Shown here: positions 47,899 through 57,521 of the stretch, in pieces
Layout of the letters: every line of letters starts with the position of its first letter
Numbering within the stretch: position 1 is the first letter of the stretch
Source: an uncultured Flavihumibacter sp.
Lineage (GTDB): Bacteria > Bacteroidota > Bacteroidia > Chitinophagales > Chitinophagaceae
Direction of reading: 5' to 3'
Length of the DNA stretch: 64,000 nucleotides
NCBI GenBank assembly: GCA_902168105.1
Contig: CABHOY010000055.1
Coordinates: forward strand, 62,001-126,000
Program-made: the position numbers and the translations under genes
Notes under the pieces: model-generated
Databases searched by the model: none
Seen by the model: only the letters and a program-made list of their open reading frames with translations
What the model was told of the DNA's origin: nothing

Positions 47899-49797
47899 AT
47901 GGCTACTACGGATAAGAAAGATCTCTTAAACGCCTATACCGAAGATTCGATCCGGTCACTCGACTGGCGTGAGCACATCCGCCTTCGTCCCGGGATGTAT
48001 ATCGGTAAGTTAGGCGATGGCTCGAGTATGGACGATGGTATCTACATTCTGTTAAAGGAGGTGGCGGACAACTGTATTGACGAGCATACCATGGGTTTCG
48101 GCAAGCAGGTGGACATCAAGGTAACTGAGCATAGTGTGACCATTCGTGACTTCGGCCGCGGTATTCCGCTGGGGAAAGTGGTGGATGTGGTGAGTAAGAT
48201 CAACACAGGGGCCAAGTATGATAGTAAAGCCTTCCAGAAATCCGTTGGATTGAATGGTGTGGGTACTAAGGCAGTGAATGCCCTGTCCAGCTATTTCAAA
48301 GTGGAATCGATCCGTGACGGCCGCTCCAAAGTAGCGGAGTTTGAGCGCGGAGTGTTGATAAAAGAGCATAAGGAAACAGCCACAAAGGAGTCTAATGGCA
48401 CATTGGTGACCTTTACGCCTGATGATACGGTTTTCCGCAATTACCGGTATATCCCGGAATTCCTGGAGAACCAGATCTGGAACTATTGTTTCCTGAATGC
48501 AGGCCTGACCGTTAACTTCAACGGTACGAAATATGTCTCCAAAAATGGTCTCCTCGACCTCTTGCAGCGCAAGACCAACGAAGATGAGCTGCGTTACCCG
48601 ATCATTCATCTGAAAGGAGAAGACATAGAAGTGGCTATTACCCATGAGAATCAATACGGTGAAGAATACTATTCATTCGTGAATGGTCAGCACACCACTC
48701 AGGGCGGTACCCACCTGGCAGCCTTCCGTGAGGCATTTGTAAAGACCATCCGCGACTTTTTCAAGAAGGATTATGACGCTACGGACATCCGTGCTTCTAT
48801 CTGTGCCGCGGTCTCTGTAAGAGTGCAGGAGCCGGTGTTTGAATCACAGACTAAGACCAAACTGGGTTCCCTGACAGTATACGAGAACGGACCGTCCATG
48901 AAAGCGTTCGTACTGGACTTCTTCTCGAAACACCTGGATGACTTCCTGCATAAGAATCCTACCACTGCGGAAGCTTTAAAGAAACGTATTGAGCAGAGTG
49001 AGCGTGAGCGTAAGGAGCTGGCGGGCATCAAAAAGCTGGCAAATGAAAGGGCTAAGAAAGCAAACCTGCATAACCGTAAGTTACGTGACTGCCGCATCCA
49101 TCTGAACGAAGAGGTGAGCGGTAAAGATAAAAACGACATGGAAACCAAACGTTTGAATACCACCATCTTTATTACAGAAGGTGACTCAGCGAGCGGTTCC
49201 ATCACCAAGTCCCGTAACGTGGAAACCCAGGCTGTATTCAGTCTGAGAGGTAAACCGCTGAACTGTTTCGGTCTGACTAAAAAGATCGTGTACGAAAACG
49301 AAGAATTCAACCTGCTGCAACATGCACTGAATATAGAAGAAGGGTTGGAAGGCCTGCGTTATAACAGGATCGTCGTAGCTACTGATGCTGACGTGGACGG
49401 TATGCACATCCGTCTGTTACTGCTCACTTTCTTCCTGCAGTTCTTCCCTGACCTGGTAAAGAACGGTCACCTGTACATCCTGGAAACACCGCTGTTCCGC
49501 GTGCGTAACAAGCAGCAGACCATCTATTGTTACAGTGATGAGGAAAGGCAGAAAGCCATTAAGAAACTGGGTAACAAGCCTGAGATCACCCGCTTTAAAG
49601 GTCTTGGTGAGATCTCGCCACAGGAGTTCGGCACTTTCATCAATGAAGACATGAAGGTAGAACCAGTGATCCTTTCCCAGGACACACATATCCAGAAGCT
49701 GCTGGAATATTATATGGGCAAGAACACCCAGACAAGGCAGGAGTTCATTATCAGTAACCTGCGTTACGAGAAGGACCTGGTAGAGGAAGCAGAATAG
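47899..49797 (+). CDS. parE: DNA topoisomerase IV subunit B
   Basis: A 632-residue ATPase subunit that, with ParC, unlinks daughter chromosomes. The GHKL ATPase site is visible in KEVADNCIDEH (the Asn), FGRGIPLG and GLNGVGTKAVNALS. A transducer domain follows, then the TOPRIM domain with ITEGDSASG and DADVDGMHIR (metal Asp-x-Asp), and the C-terminal GLGEISPQEFG. The length is that of ParE, without the GyrB insert. It starts an operon with a DUF1835 gene (43 bp), a cupin gene and parC. Confidence 0.95.
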   Translation: MATTDKKDLLNAYTEDSIRSLDWREHIRLRPGMYIGKLGDGSSMDDGIYILLKEVADNCIDEHTMGFGKQVDIKVTEHSVTIRDFGRGIPLGKVVDVVSKINTGAKYDSKAFQKSVGLNGVGTKAVNALSSYFKVESIRDGRSKVAEFERGVLIKEHKETATKESNGTLVTFTPDDTVFRNYRYIPEFLENQIWNYCFLNAGLTVNFNGTKYVSKNGLLDLLQRKTNEDELRYPIIHLKGEDIEVAITHENQYGEEYYSFVNGQHTTQGGTHLAAFREAFVKTIRDFFKKDYDATDIRASICAAVSVRVQEPVFESQTKTKLGSLTVYENGPSMKAFVLDFFSKHLDDFLHKNPTTAEALKKRIEQSERERKELAGIKKLANERAKKANLHNRKLRDCRIHLNEEVSGKDKNDMETKRLNTTIFITEGDSASGSITKSRNVETQAVFSLRGKPLNCFGLTKKIVYENEEFNLLQHALNIEEGLEGLRYNRIVVATDADVDGMHIRLLLLTFFLQFFPDLVKNGHLYILETPLFRVRNKQQTIYCYSDEERQKAIKKLGNKPEITRFKGLGEISPQEFGTFINEDMKVEPVILSQDTHIQKLLEYYMGKNTQTRQEFIISNLRYEKDLVEEAE

Positions 49798-49840
49798 GAG
49801 TGGGAGCAGGTATTTAAATCAGCATTATTTAAGATAATCA

Positions 49841-50701
49841 ATGGCACTGTTACATATCGTTTTCGGTGAATCGTCCGCCACGGCACTTGCTGCGGCATTT
49901 GAACTGGATGAGCAGCTGAAAGGAGACATACTTTACTTTGAAGATGATCTATCGGTAGGTCCTCTTTTTATCCTTGACACCAAAGACGGTCAGAATGCCC
50001 GTAAACAATGGTGGATGCAGCTGGCAGGCACACAGCCGCAGTCTGTAGCAGAAGGTGGTCCCGACACACAGGCGCCGGTAGCCGTCGCCACAGTTGCTGA
50101 AGAAGAAGCAGGCGACCAGGAGAAGTTCCGGCAACTGAAAGCCTTGCTGAAATCAGAACCAGAACAGGAAGTATACGTATGGGCCGGGCAGAATGCCAGG
50201 GATGTATGCGGATATTACTGGCTGGTGAGCCAACTATACGACTTTTCCGGACGTATTCATATTATCTACCTCAATAACCTTCCCTTCCTCAACGAAAAAG
50301 GAAGTGTATTTTATCCTACCCACCTGCATCAGATCCTTGCAAAAGAATTCCTGAAAGCAAAGAAGCTGGCGAGACCCGTTTCCCTGGCGGAATTTGAACT
50401 GGATGGCGACGAATGGAGCAGGATGATGAATGAGAATGGCGGTATCCGTTTGCTGGAAGGTGGTAAAAAGATCAAAGGAGAGCCAACTACTTTTTATGAT
50501 AAAGAACTGGTGCAGCAATCTACTGCCGAGTTCCAGAAAGCATCCAAGGTAGTGGGACTGGTGACGGGAAAATTGAAGTACCCGGTAATGGACCAGTTCC
50601 TCGGATGGAGACTGAAGGAGCTGATCAAACAAGGGAAACTGGAGAGTAAGGGAGAACTGAAAACGATCAAGGATTTTGAAGTAAAACTGCCGACAGAATA
50701 A
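49841..50701 (+). CDS. DUF1835 protein
   Basis: A 286-residue cytoplasmic protein. The N-terminal part (LLHIVFGESSATALAAAFEL, DILYFEDDLSVGPL) is the DUF1835 domain, and the C-terminal part (LVTGKLKYPVMDQFLGWRLK, ELIKQGKLESKGELK) resembles the DUF3658 region that often follows it. Between is a Gln/Glu/Ala-rich stretch (about 70-95). The family's function is unknown. It is placed between parE and the cupin gene with gaps of 43 and 34 bp, all on one strand, so it belongs to the topoisomerase operon. A link to chromosome work is a guess from position only. Confidence 0.88.
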   Translation: MALLHIVFGESSATALAAAFELDEQLKGDILYFEDDLSVGPLFILDTKDGQNARKQWWMQLAGTQPQSVAEGGPDTQAPVAVATVAEEEAGDQEKFRQLKALLKSEPEQEVYVWAGQNARDVCGYYWLVSQLYDFSGRIHIIYLNNLPFLNEKGSVFYPTHLHQILAKEFLKAKKLARPVSLAEFELDGDEWSRMMNENGGIRLLEGGKKIKGEPTTFYDKELVQQSTAEFQKASKVVGLVTGKLKYPVMDQFLGWRLKELIKQGKLESKGELKTIKDFEVKLPTE

Positions 50702-50735
50702 GCAGGTAAAATTATAACCGTTCAATAACTTACAA

Positions 50736-51134
50736 ATGATAAAAGTAACGCCTGTGCAGCTAGTGGGAGAAGATGAAAGAGGTAGTAACTACGAGTGGAA
50801 TACAGACCGTAGCGGCGACTTCATTCTGTGTTACCGGAAGGCTGGCAGTAGCAGCGGACAACATTATCATGAAGGGAAAGCGGATTACAAGAATCCAGAG
50901 GTCCTGTACCTGGTAAGTGGTAAAGCAGCAATGGACTGGTGTCCTCTTGGTGGTAGTAAAATTGAGACCGTAGAGATGGAAGCGCCCGCCAGAATAGAGG
51001 TGCCTGTCAATGTATGGCATCAGCTGATAGCGGTGACCGACTGCTGCTTTATGGAACTGAACTCTATGGCTGACGTACGGAAAGACTCCGTGCGCATCTG
51101 GAGAGATGAATTTGAAAAGATGATCAATAAATAA
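50736..51134 (+). CDS. Cupin-domain protein
   Basis: A 132-residue single-domain cupin. The first motif reads GQHYHEGKADYKNPEVLYLV (G-x5-H-x-H-x3,4-E-type, with His and Glu candidates) and the second ends near VPVNVWHQLIAVTD (His). It probably binds a metal and a small molecule or sugar. Many such cupins have no known substrate. It is in the operon between the DUF1835 gene and parC; its stop lies 4 bp before the parC ATG, so translation is probably coupled. Confidence 0.85.
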   Translation: MIKVTPVQLVGEDERGSNYEWNTDRSGDFILCYRKAGSSSGQHYHEGKADYKNPEVLYLVSGKAAMDWCPLGGSKIETVEMEAPARIEVPVNVWHQLIAVTDCCFMELNSMADVRKDSVRIWRDEFEKMINK

Positions 51135-51138
51135 GATT

Positions 51139-53670
51139 ATGAGCGACATCGATAATACACAACCGACAGACGAATCATTACATAACATCCTCCATCTGGG
51201 GGGCATGTATGAGAATTGGTTCCTGGATTACGCTTCGTACGTGATCCTGGAGCGTGCGGTACCCAGCGTGGAAGATGGTTTAAAGCCCGTTCAGCGTCGT
51301 ATCCTGCATGCCATGAAGGAAATGGACGACGGCCGTTTTAATAAAGTGGCGAACGTAATAGGTTCTACCATGCAGTTCCACCCGCATGGGGACGCCTCTA
51401 TCGGGGATGCCATTGTTAACCTCGGACAAAAAGACCTGCTGATCGATACCCAGGGTAACTGGGGTGACGTACGTACCGGCGACGATGCCGCAGCAGCACG
51501 TTACATTGAGGCGCGCTTATCCAAATTTGCACTGGAAGTAGCCTTCAATCCGAAAACTACTCAATGGCAGCAGAGTTATGATGGCCGTAAGAATGAGCCA
51601 TTGTCCCTGCCAATGAAGTTCCCATTGCTGCTTGCACAGGGAGCAGAGGGTATTGCAGTAGGCTTATCTACCAAAATATTACCACACAACTTTATAGAGC
51701 TCATCGATGCCTCGATCAAATACCTGAGAGGAAAGAAGTTTGAACTGTTTCCTGACTTCCCTACGGGTGGTATGATAGACGCAGCTAACTACAACGATGG
51801 TAAAAGAGGTGGCAAGGTACGTGTACGTGCACATATCGAAGAGAAAGATAAGAAGACCCTGTTGATCAAAGATGTGCCTTATGGTGTTACGACGACTGCG
51901 CTGATGGAGTCTATCGTGAAAGCCAATGATAACGGAAAGATCAAGGTCAAGAAGGTCGTCGACAACACGGCAAAAGACGTGGAAATAGAAGTACAGCTGG
52001 CGCCAGGTATCTCTCCGGATATCACCATCGACGCCCTGTACGCTTTCACCGATTGTGAGATCTCTATTTCACCGAATGCGTGTGTGATCATCGAAGATAA
52101 ACCACGCTTCCTGACAGTAAGCGACCTGCTGAGATCATCTGCAGACTTTACACAGGAACTGCTGAAACGTGAACTGGAAATTAAACTGCAGGAACTGCAG
52201 GATAAATGGCACTATACATCCCTGGAAAAGATCTTCTTTGAAAAGGGCATTTATAAGGAGCTGGAGCAGAAACACAAGGATTGGGAAGCAGTGATCGTGG
52301 CAATCGACAAAGGATTTGCCCCTTATAAGAAAAACCTGAAGAGGGAGATCACACGTGAAGATATCCTCAAGCTGACAGAAAAGCCTGTACGCCGTATCTA
52401 CAGACTGGATATTAATGAACTGAATGAACAGATCAAAGCCATAGAGGCTGATATCAAGCAGGTGAAACATGACCTGGCTAACCTGGTTGACTTCACAGTA
52501 ACTTATTACGAGGGACTGCTCAAGAAATACGGTAAAGGTCGTGAGCGTATAACCGAGCTCAAAACCTTCGATACCATCCAGGTACAGCAGGTGGCGATTG
52601 CCAATGCCAAGATCTACGTGAACAGGGCGGATGGTTTTATTGGTACCTCGCTGAAGAAAGATGAGTTTGTGGCAGATTGTTCTGACCTCGATAATATCAT
52701 CATCTTCCGCAGAGATGGTAAAATGATCATTACCAAAGTAGCGGATAAAGTATTCGTAGGTAAGGATATCATTCATATCGACATCTTCAGGAAGAATGAC
52801 GAGCGTACTACCTATAACATGATCTATGTGGATGGCAAAACCGGTATGAGTTATGCCAAACGCTTTAACGTAACAGGTATCACGCGCGATAAGGAATATG
52901 ACCTGACCATCAAAGGAGAAAAGAACTCTAAGGTGCATTATTTCACTGCCAATCCGAACGGGGAGGCTGAAGTAGTGAGCATCAGGTTAAGTCCTAATTG
53001 TGCGGCAAGAAATAAAGAGTTTGACCTGTACTTTGAGACCATCGCCATCAAAGGGCGTAACTCTCAAGGTAACCAGGTAACCAAATACCCGATCCGCAGT
53101 GTCAAGTTCAAAGAGAAAGGCGTTTCTACCCTGTCCGGACAGAAGATCTGGTACGATACCGAGGTAGGCCGTCTGAACACTGAAGAGAGGGGCGTTTATA
53201 TTGGTTCTTTTGAAGGAGAAGACAAGATCTTCGTAGCGTTCAAGAACGGTACTTACGAGCTGACCAACTTCGAGGTGACGAACCGTTATGACCCGAATGA
53301 GCTGGTTTATATCGAGAAGTTCAATCCTGAAAAGATCGTTTCCGCTATCTACTTTGATGCAGACAAGAAACAGTTCAATGCGAAACGTTTCAAGATCGAA
53401 ACGCAGACAATGAACAATAAGTTCCTGTTTATCAAAGAAGGCGCAGGAAACTACCTGGAGATGATCACCACTCATGCAGAACCTGTTGTACTGTTGAGAA
53501 CAGGCAAGAAACGGAATCCGGAAGAGGAGGAAGTTGACCTGGCTGAATTTGTGGAGGTAACAGGTTACAGAACTGTCGGTACCCGCATTGCCGGAGAAGA
53601 ACTTATCAGTGCCGAACTGGCGACTGAGGAGGAAGAACCGGACGAAGGAGTACAGGGAGAATTATTCTGA
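51139..53670 (+). CDS. parC: DNA topoisomerase IV subunit A
   Basis: An 843-residue DNA-cleaving subunit. The active Tyr122 lies in AARYIEARLS, next to the quinolone-determining region (HPHGDASIGDAIVNLGQKD). The winged-helix and tower regions follow (LSTKILPHNFIELID; EDGLKPVQRRILHAM near the start). The C-terminal propeller (about 500-800) lacks a GyrA box QRRGGKG, which fits ParC over GyrA. The last ~40 residues are highly acidic (TEEEEPDEGVQGELF). It ends the parE-DUF1835-cupin-parC operon, with a terminator. Confidence 0.94.
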   Translation: MSDIDNTQPTDESLHNILHLGGMYENWFLDYASYVILERAVPSVEDGLKPVQRRILHAMKEMDDGRFNKVANVIGSTMQFHPHGDASIGDAIVNLGQKDLLIDTQGNWGDVRTGDDAAAARYIEARLSKFALEVAFNPKTTQWQQSYDGRKNEPLSLPMKFPLLLAQGAEGIAVGLSTKILPHNFIELIDASIKYLRGKKFELFPDFPTGGMIDAANYNDGKRGGKVRVRAHIEEKDKKTLLIKDVPYGVTTTALMESIVKANDNGKIKVKKVVDNTAKDVEIEVQLAPGISPDITIDALYAFTDCEISISPNACVIIEDKPRFLTVSDLLRSSADFTQELLKRELEIKLQELQDKWHYTSLEKIFFEKGIYKELEQKHKDWEAVIVAIDKGFAPYKKNLKREITREDILKLTEKPVRRIYRLDINELNEQIKAIEADIKQVKHDLANLVDFTVTYYEGLLKKYGKGRERITELKTFDTIQVQQVAIANAKIYVNRADGFIGTSLKKDEFVADCSDLDNIIIFRRDGKMIITKVADKVFVGKDIIHIDIFRKNDERTTYNMIYVDGKTGMSYAKRFNVTGITRDKEYDLTIKGEKNSKVHYFTANPNGEAEVVSIRLSPNCAARNKEFDLYFETIAIKGRNSQGNQVTKYPIRSVKFKEKGVSTLSGQKIWYDTEVGRLNTEERGVYIGSFEGEDKIFVAFKNGTYELTNFEVTNRYDPNELVYIEKFNPEKIVSAIYFDADKKQFNAKRFKIETQTMNNKFLFIKEGAGNYLEMITTHAEPVVLLRTGKKRNPEEEEVDLAEFVEVTGYRTVGTRIAGEELISAELATEEEEPDEGVQGELF

Positions 53671-53692
53671 TAATATCTTATCAAACTATAGT

Positions 53693-53725
53693 AGCCGTCT
53701 CGCATTCTGCGGGACGGCTTTTTAA
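53693..53725 (+). terminator. Terminator of the parE-parC operon
   Basis: An 11-bp stem (53693-53703 with 53709-53719, one G-U pair), a 5-nt loop and a T-run. Confidence 0.85.
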
Positions 53726-53783
53726 TTAATTAGGATTAACAGCGTGGCTTCTATAACTTGGAAATAGGTTAATTATAGGTCCA

Positions 53784-56432
53784 ATGAAACAAGTCATGCT
53801 ATGGCTGCTCCCGCTGCTTGGAGTATTGCCCTCACGTGCGCAGGAGCGCAACAATCAGCTATTTAAGGTCTTCAGCAGGTATGATTACTATCAGTCGGCG
53901 CAGACTGGTAGTATTGTTTGTGTAATACCTGACAGTTTGCAGGCCGCCGATTATCAGCTTGTGTTATTCAGTGATGGAAAGGAACTAGGTCGTAGTACAG
54001 GTGCTACGGGGCATTGGTTAGCTGCGCCGGTGGCTTTAGATGGGTCGTTTACAGTTTTAGCTACCCCTCTTTACCACCCTGTAAAACTAACTACCCTCCA
54101 ATACCGGCTGTTACGCGGGCAGACACTTGCAGATAGCGGTAGTGTTACCATCAGGCAGTTAGCGCCGAAAAACAATGCGGTGCAGATAGACCGTTTAACA
54201 GGTGGTCTAATAGCTGACGGATTGCCGTTCTTTCCCTTTGGTTTCTATTGTGTAGGAGTGGGGGATCTGGCAGAGAAGGAGGTAGCTCACGGCTTTAATC
54301 TGATAGGAACTTACCAGAGTAATCTGGCTGCAACTTTCAGCGAGCGGAAAGCTTATATGGACCGTTGCGCGCAGTTGGGCGTACGGGTAAATTATGGTGT
54401 GAACTCGCTGGTAGGAGGCGGTCATAATGGTGCTAAGGGACTGGATATGACCGAGGATGAAAAGCTGGCGATATTAAAGAGTGAGGTCCTGGCATTCAGG
54501 GAGCATCCTGCTTTACTGGCCTGGTATATTAACGATGAACCGGATGGGCAGGGAAGGCCTCCGGCAGTATTGGAAAAAGCGTATCAGCTTATTAAGGAGC
54601 TGGACCCATATCACCCGATATCGGTGGTGTTTATGATGCCGCAAAAGATCAATGACTTCCGCAATACAATGGACATTGCCATGACCGACCCTTATCCCAT
54701 TCCGGGGCCGGCCGATAAGGTAGCGGAAGATGTGAAAGTGATCCATAGCAAACTGAGTTATGAAAAGTCGGTATGGCTGGTGCCCCAGGCCTTCGGTGGA
54801 CAGGAAATGTGGTCCCGCGAGCCAACAGCCCGGGAGATACGTGTAATGACCTATATGGGGCTTTTAAATGGCGCAAAAGGTATCCAGTATTATGTGCATG
54901 CTCCCGGTAATCTGAACCCGCAATCTGTTTCTGCCTGGTCCGCTTGTAGCGATATGGCCGTGGAAACAGCACAGATGTCGCCATTCCTGTTATCTGCTGA
55001 CGATGCGCCTGCTGTCCATAGTGACGACCGCACTATTCTGACGAAAGCATTTCAATATAAAGGAAACCTGTTGATCCTGGCGGTCAACAACGAGAATAAG
55101 CCAAAGACATTATCTCTGCATGCAGATGTGAAAGACGGAGCATTGTCTTCCCAGGCAGAACTCTGGTTTGAAAACAGGACAGTTCCATTTACTGCCGGGA
55201 ATATTTCAGATATCATTGATGCTTATAGTACTCGTGTGTACCTGGTGCGTGCCAGTGGTGACACATCGTCGCCGTTACTGTATGCTGGTAATCTGACGTT
55301 GAACCCTGGTTTTGAGAAGGTGGTCAGCCCCGGCTTACCTATCGGCTCTAATGTGAAGAGTACATCCAGAAGCAAGGCTGATGTCGGCGCTACCTTTTTT
55401 GCAGATTCCAGGACGAGTATGGAAGGAATGTTCAGTCTGCGGTTAACCACTCCAACAGACAGCGGTGGAAACAAGATCCGCCTGGTGCCAATGGTGATCA
55501 ATGCCGGCGACAGCTATACGGTGTCTGTATGGGCAAAGGCTAAAGCACAGGAGAAGATGCCTTCCTTCAGAATGACGATGGAAGCGGCTGAACAGGACCG
55601 TGTATTCAAACTGAACACTGACTGGCAGAAATACAGTTTTACCTTCCGTGCCAACACTTCATCAACCAATGCGATACTGACATTGGAAGTGCCTGATCAG
55701 GGAACCGGTTGGTTCGATCTGTTGCAGGTCTGCCCGGACCCTGTGATCCGTTATGAGATCAATGCAGATCATACTGCTACTGTTAATATCAGCAGCAGCA
55801 ATGACAATGAACTGCGATACGCCGTGGACCATATGCCTGATGCGGGATCGGCTGTATATCATTCACCGTTAAAGGTCAATACTGCCAGCACCGTATATGC
55901 GGGACTGTTTGAGAAAGGAAAGCTGATTGCGGGCAGCCAGGCGTTCATCCCGGTAAATAAGGCACTGGGTAAACCTGTGACACTGGAAACACCTTTTCAT
56001 CCCGTTTACCCGGCTGCTGGTGCGGCAACACTGACCGACGGCATCATGGGTGCGACAGCATTTAAAGATGGCCGCTGGCTAGGCTTCTCGGGTAAAGACA
56101 TACATGCAACGATCGATATGCAGGCTGTGGAAAGTATCGGAAATGTGAAAGTGAATTTCCTGGCAGATCCGAACAGTGGTATTTTCCTGCCTTCTGAAGT
56201 ATCAGTCTATATCTCTGTTGATGGTAAAAAATATGAGCTGGCAGGTACTGATAAGAACCTGAAAGGATCAGTTAGGGGAGAACCTTATCTGCAATCATTC
56301 CAGGTCAATATAAAGAAGAAGAAAGCACGTTATATCCGTGTTATCGCAAAAACGATCGGCACTATTCCGGACGGCTACCTGTTTAAGGGCAGTACTTCCT
56401 GGTTGTTTGCAGACGAGGTGCTGGTGCAATAA
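53784..56432 (+). CDS. Secreted glycosidase-like protein with C-terminal F5/8-type domain
   Basis: An 882-residue exported protein (signal peptide about 1-20, cleavage near SRAQ). A beta-rich N-terminal domain (about 25-130) leads to a TIM-barrel-like region (about 140-410) with PFGFYCVG, AWYINDEPDGQG (a possible acid/base Glu252) and GLLNGAKGIQYYVHAPGN. Next comes a carbohydrate-binding-like jelly roll (about 490-640, LNPGFEKVVSPGLPIGSN), and last a discoidin/F5-8-like domain (about 730-882). The whole resembles GH2/GH5-type surface enzymes acting on polysaccharides. I cannot assign a family number with confidence. No SusC/D genes are adjacent, so it is not in an obvious utilization locus. 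Confidence 0.75.
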   Translation: MKQVMLWLLPLLGVLPSRAQERNNQLFKVFSRYDYYQSAQTGSIVCVIPDSLQAADYQLVLFSDGKELGRSTGATGHWLAAPVALDGSFTVLATPLYHPVKLTTLQYRLLRGQTLADSGSVTIRQLAPKNNAVQIDRLTGGLIADGLPFFPFGFYCVGVGDLAEKEVAHGFNLIGTYQSNLAATFSERKAYMDRCAQLGVRVNYGVNSLVGGGHNGAKGLDMTEDEKLAILKSEVLAFREHPALLAWYINDEPDGQGRPPAVLEKAYQLIKELDPYHPISVVFMMPQKINDFRNTMDIAMTDPYPIPGPADKVAEDVKVIHSKLSYEKSVWLVPQAFGGQEMWSREPTAREIRVMTYMGLLNGAKGIQYYVHAPGNLNPQSVSAWSACSDMAVETAQMSPFLLSADDAPAVHSDDRTILTKAFQYKGNLLILAVNNENKPKTLSLHADVKDGALSSQAELWFENRTVPFTAGNISDIIDAYSTRVYLVRASGDTSSPLLYAGNLTLNPGFEKVVSPGLPIGSNVKSTSRSKADVGATFFADSRTSMEGMFSLRLTTPTDSGGNKIRLVPMVINAGDSYTVSVWAKAKAQEKMPSFRMTMEAAEQDRVFKLNTDWQKYSFTFRANTSSTNAILTLEVPDQGTGWFDLLQVCPDPVIRYEINADHTATVNISSSNDNELRYAVDHMPDAGSAVYHSPLKVNTASTVYAGLFEKGKLIAGSQAFIPVNKALGKPVTLETPFHPVYPAAGAATLTDGIMGATAFKDGRWLGFSGKDIHATIDMQAVESIGNVKVNFLADPNSGIFLPSEVSVYISVDGKKYELAGTDKNLKGSVRGEPYLQSFQVNIKKKKARYIRVIAKTIGTIPDGYLFKGSTSWLFADEVLVQ

Positions 56433-56453
56433 TATAGAAGAGACCAGATATAA

Positions 56454-56485
56454 TAAAGGCGGACCGTTTGTATGGTCCGCCTTTA
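56454..56485. terminator. Bidirectional terminator between convergent genes
   Basis: A perfect 12-bp stem (56454-56465 with 56474-56485) and an 8-nt loop with A/T-rich ends. It lies between the glycosidase-like gene and the unknown gene at 56490-57464. Confidence 0.8.
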
Positions 56486-56489
56486 TCAT

Positions 56490-57464
56490 TTATTGTTTAG
56501 GCTTTTTCGGCTGTTCGATCTCTTCGTTGATCTCTTCAGCCGTACGAGGCTTTGTTAGTTTCTTTTGTTTCTGATTCATCGGTACCGGTACGGGAACTTT
56601 CCCCTGGGGCAATGCATCGTTGAATACTTTTTCGATGTGTACCCATTTTCCCGCCTTCCATTTAAATCCTTCATAGTCCAGGTCGGGTACGAAGGTAGAA
56701 GGTTTGGAGGGCTGATTACTTTCCGAGATGAGATGATCATATACGATCATGTCCATTTCTGCATTGTAGCTCATGCTGATAGTCGCTTCTTTCTTAAACT
56801 CCAGGATGAAGCGGTTACGTGTCTTTTTAGGAACGGTGTCTTCCGCGAAACTGAAGAAAGGCCCACCGAATACAGGCTCACCGTCTTTGAAGGTCAGCAT
56901 ATCCAGCAGTTTCTTCTGACTACGGACGTTGTTAGGGTCCCAGCCAAAGAGCGTGTAATAGTTCTTATTGAAATAGCGGCGTTGCAGGATCTTATAGTAA
57001 AGACAGCCGTACCAGTTCTTACTACCGGCGATGGTGTCAGTATTGTTCATATAATCAGAATAGTCAAACAGGGGGAACAGTTTCAGTTCTCCACTGTCAG
57101 TTCTCATTTGTATAGCACCATAGTGATGGTAGAAGCTGGTTTCCTGTTCCAGGCCCCAGCTAAAGATCCGGAAAGCACTATCTGCCGGATACTGGATGGA
57201 TATGGTGGTCAGGGAGTCGAACCTAAAGTCGAATGAGCCGGGCGTTTTCAGTGCCTGTACCAGTTTCGGAATAAAACGGTCATTTGCCTCCTGCCTGGTA
57301 GCTTCATCCCTGCCTCTCAGGATGAGTGCAGAAAGTACCTGCAGGGAATCCTGGCGGGAACGCAGGATAGCTTCGTTAGCAGGGCTTATTCTTACACGTT
57401 GGGCTTTCAGGCCGGTAAACGTGCAGAAAGTACAGCATAACAATAGAAGACAGGCTCTGATCAT
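56490..57464 (-). CDS. Secreted protein of unknown function
   Basis: A 324-residue protein with a signal peptide (LLLLCCTFCTFTGLKAQ, cleavage near 21). The mature part has helical N-terminal sequence (SPANEAILRSRQDSLQVLSA), then a beta-rich body with YPADSAFRIFSWGLEQETSF, NWYGCLYYKIL, LFGWDPNNVRSQKKLLDML, and VYDHLI. The C-terminal tail is Lys/Pro/Glu-rich (about 290-324). The pattern of a conserved Trp/Tyr-rich middle matches conserved hypothetical proteins of Bacteroidota that I cannot name. It is convergent with the glycosidase-like gene and lies 57 bp beyond (downstream in map order of) the heptose operon's last gene, on the same strand. Confidence 0.7.
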   Translation of the reverse strand: MIRACLLLLCCTFCTFTGLKAQRVRISPANEAILRSRQDSLQVLSALILRGRDEATRQEANDRFIPKLVQALKTPGSFDFRFDSLTTISIQYPADSAFRIFSWGLEQETSFYHHYGAIQMRTDSGELKLFPLFDYSDYMNNTDTIAGSKNWYGCLYYKILQRRYFNKNYYTLFGWDPNNVRSQKKLLDMLTFKDGEPVFGGPFFSFAEDTVPKKTRNRFILEFKKEATISMSYNAEMDMIVYDHLISESNQPSKPSTFVPDLDYEGFKWKAGKWVHIEKVFNDALPQGKVPVPVPMNQKQKKLTKPRTAEEINEEIEQPKKPKQ

Positions 57465-57521
57465 AATTTTATTTGAAATGAAAACTTTATCTACAGGCTT
57501 ATTACGTTATATGATACAAAA

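Noticed and set aside
52135..52938. Minus-strand 267-residue ORF inside parC
   Set aside because: It lies wholly opposite a strongly conserved topoisomerase frame, and its composition (Phe/Ile/Leu/His-rich) is what antisense of such a gene gives.
56565..57236. Plus-strand 223-residue ORF opposite the unknown secreted gene 56490-57464
   Set aside because: The minus-strand frame has a signal peptide and normal composition; the plus frame has none, and it starts inside that gene.
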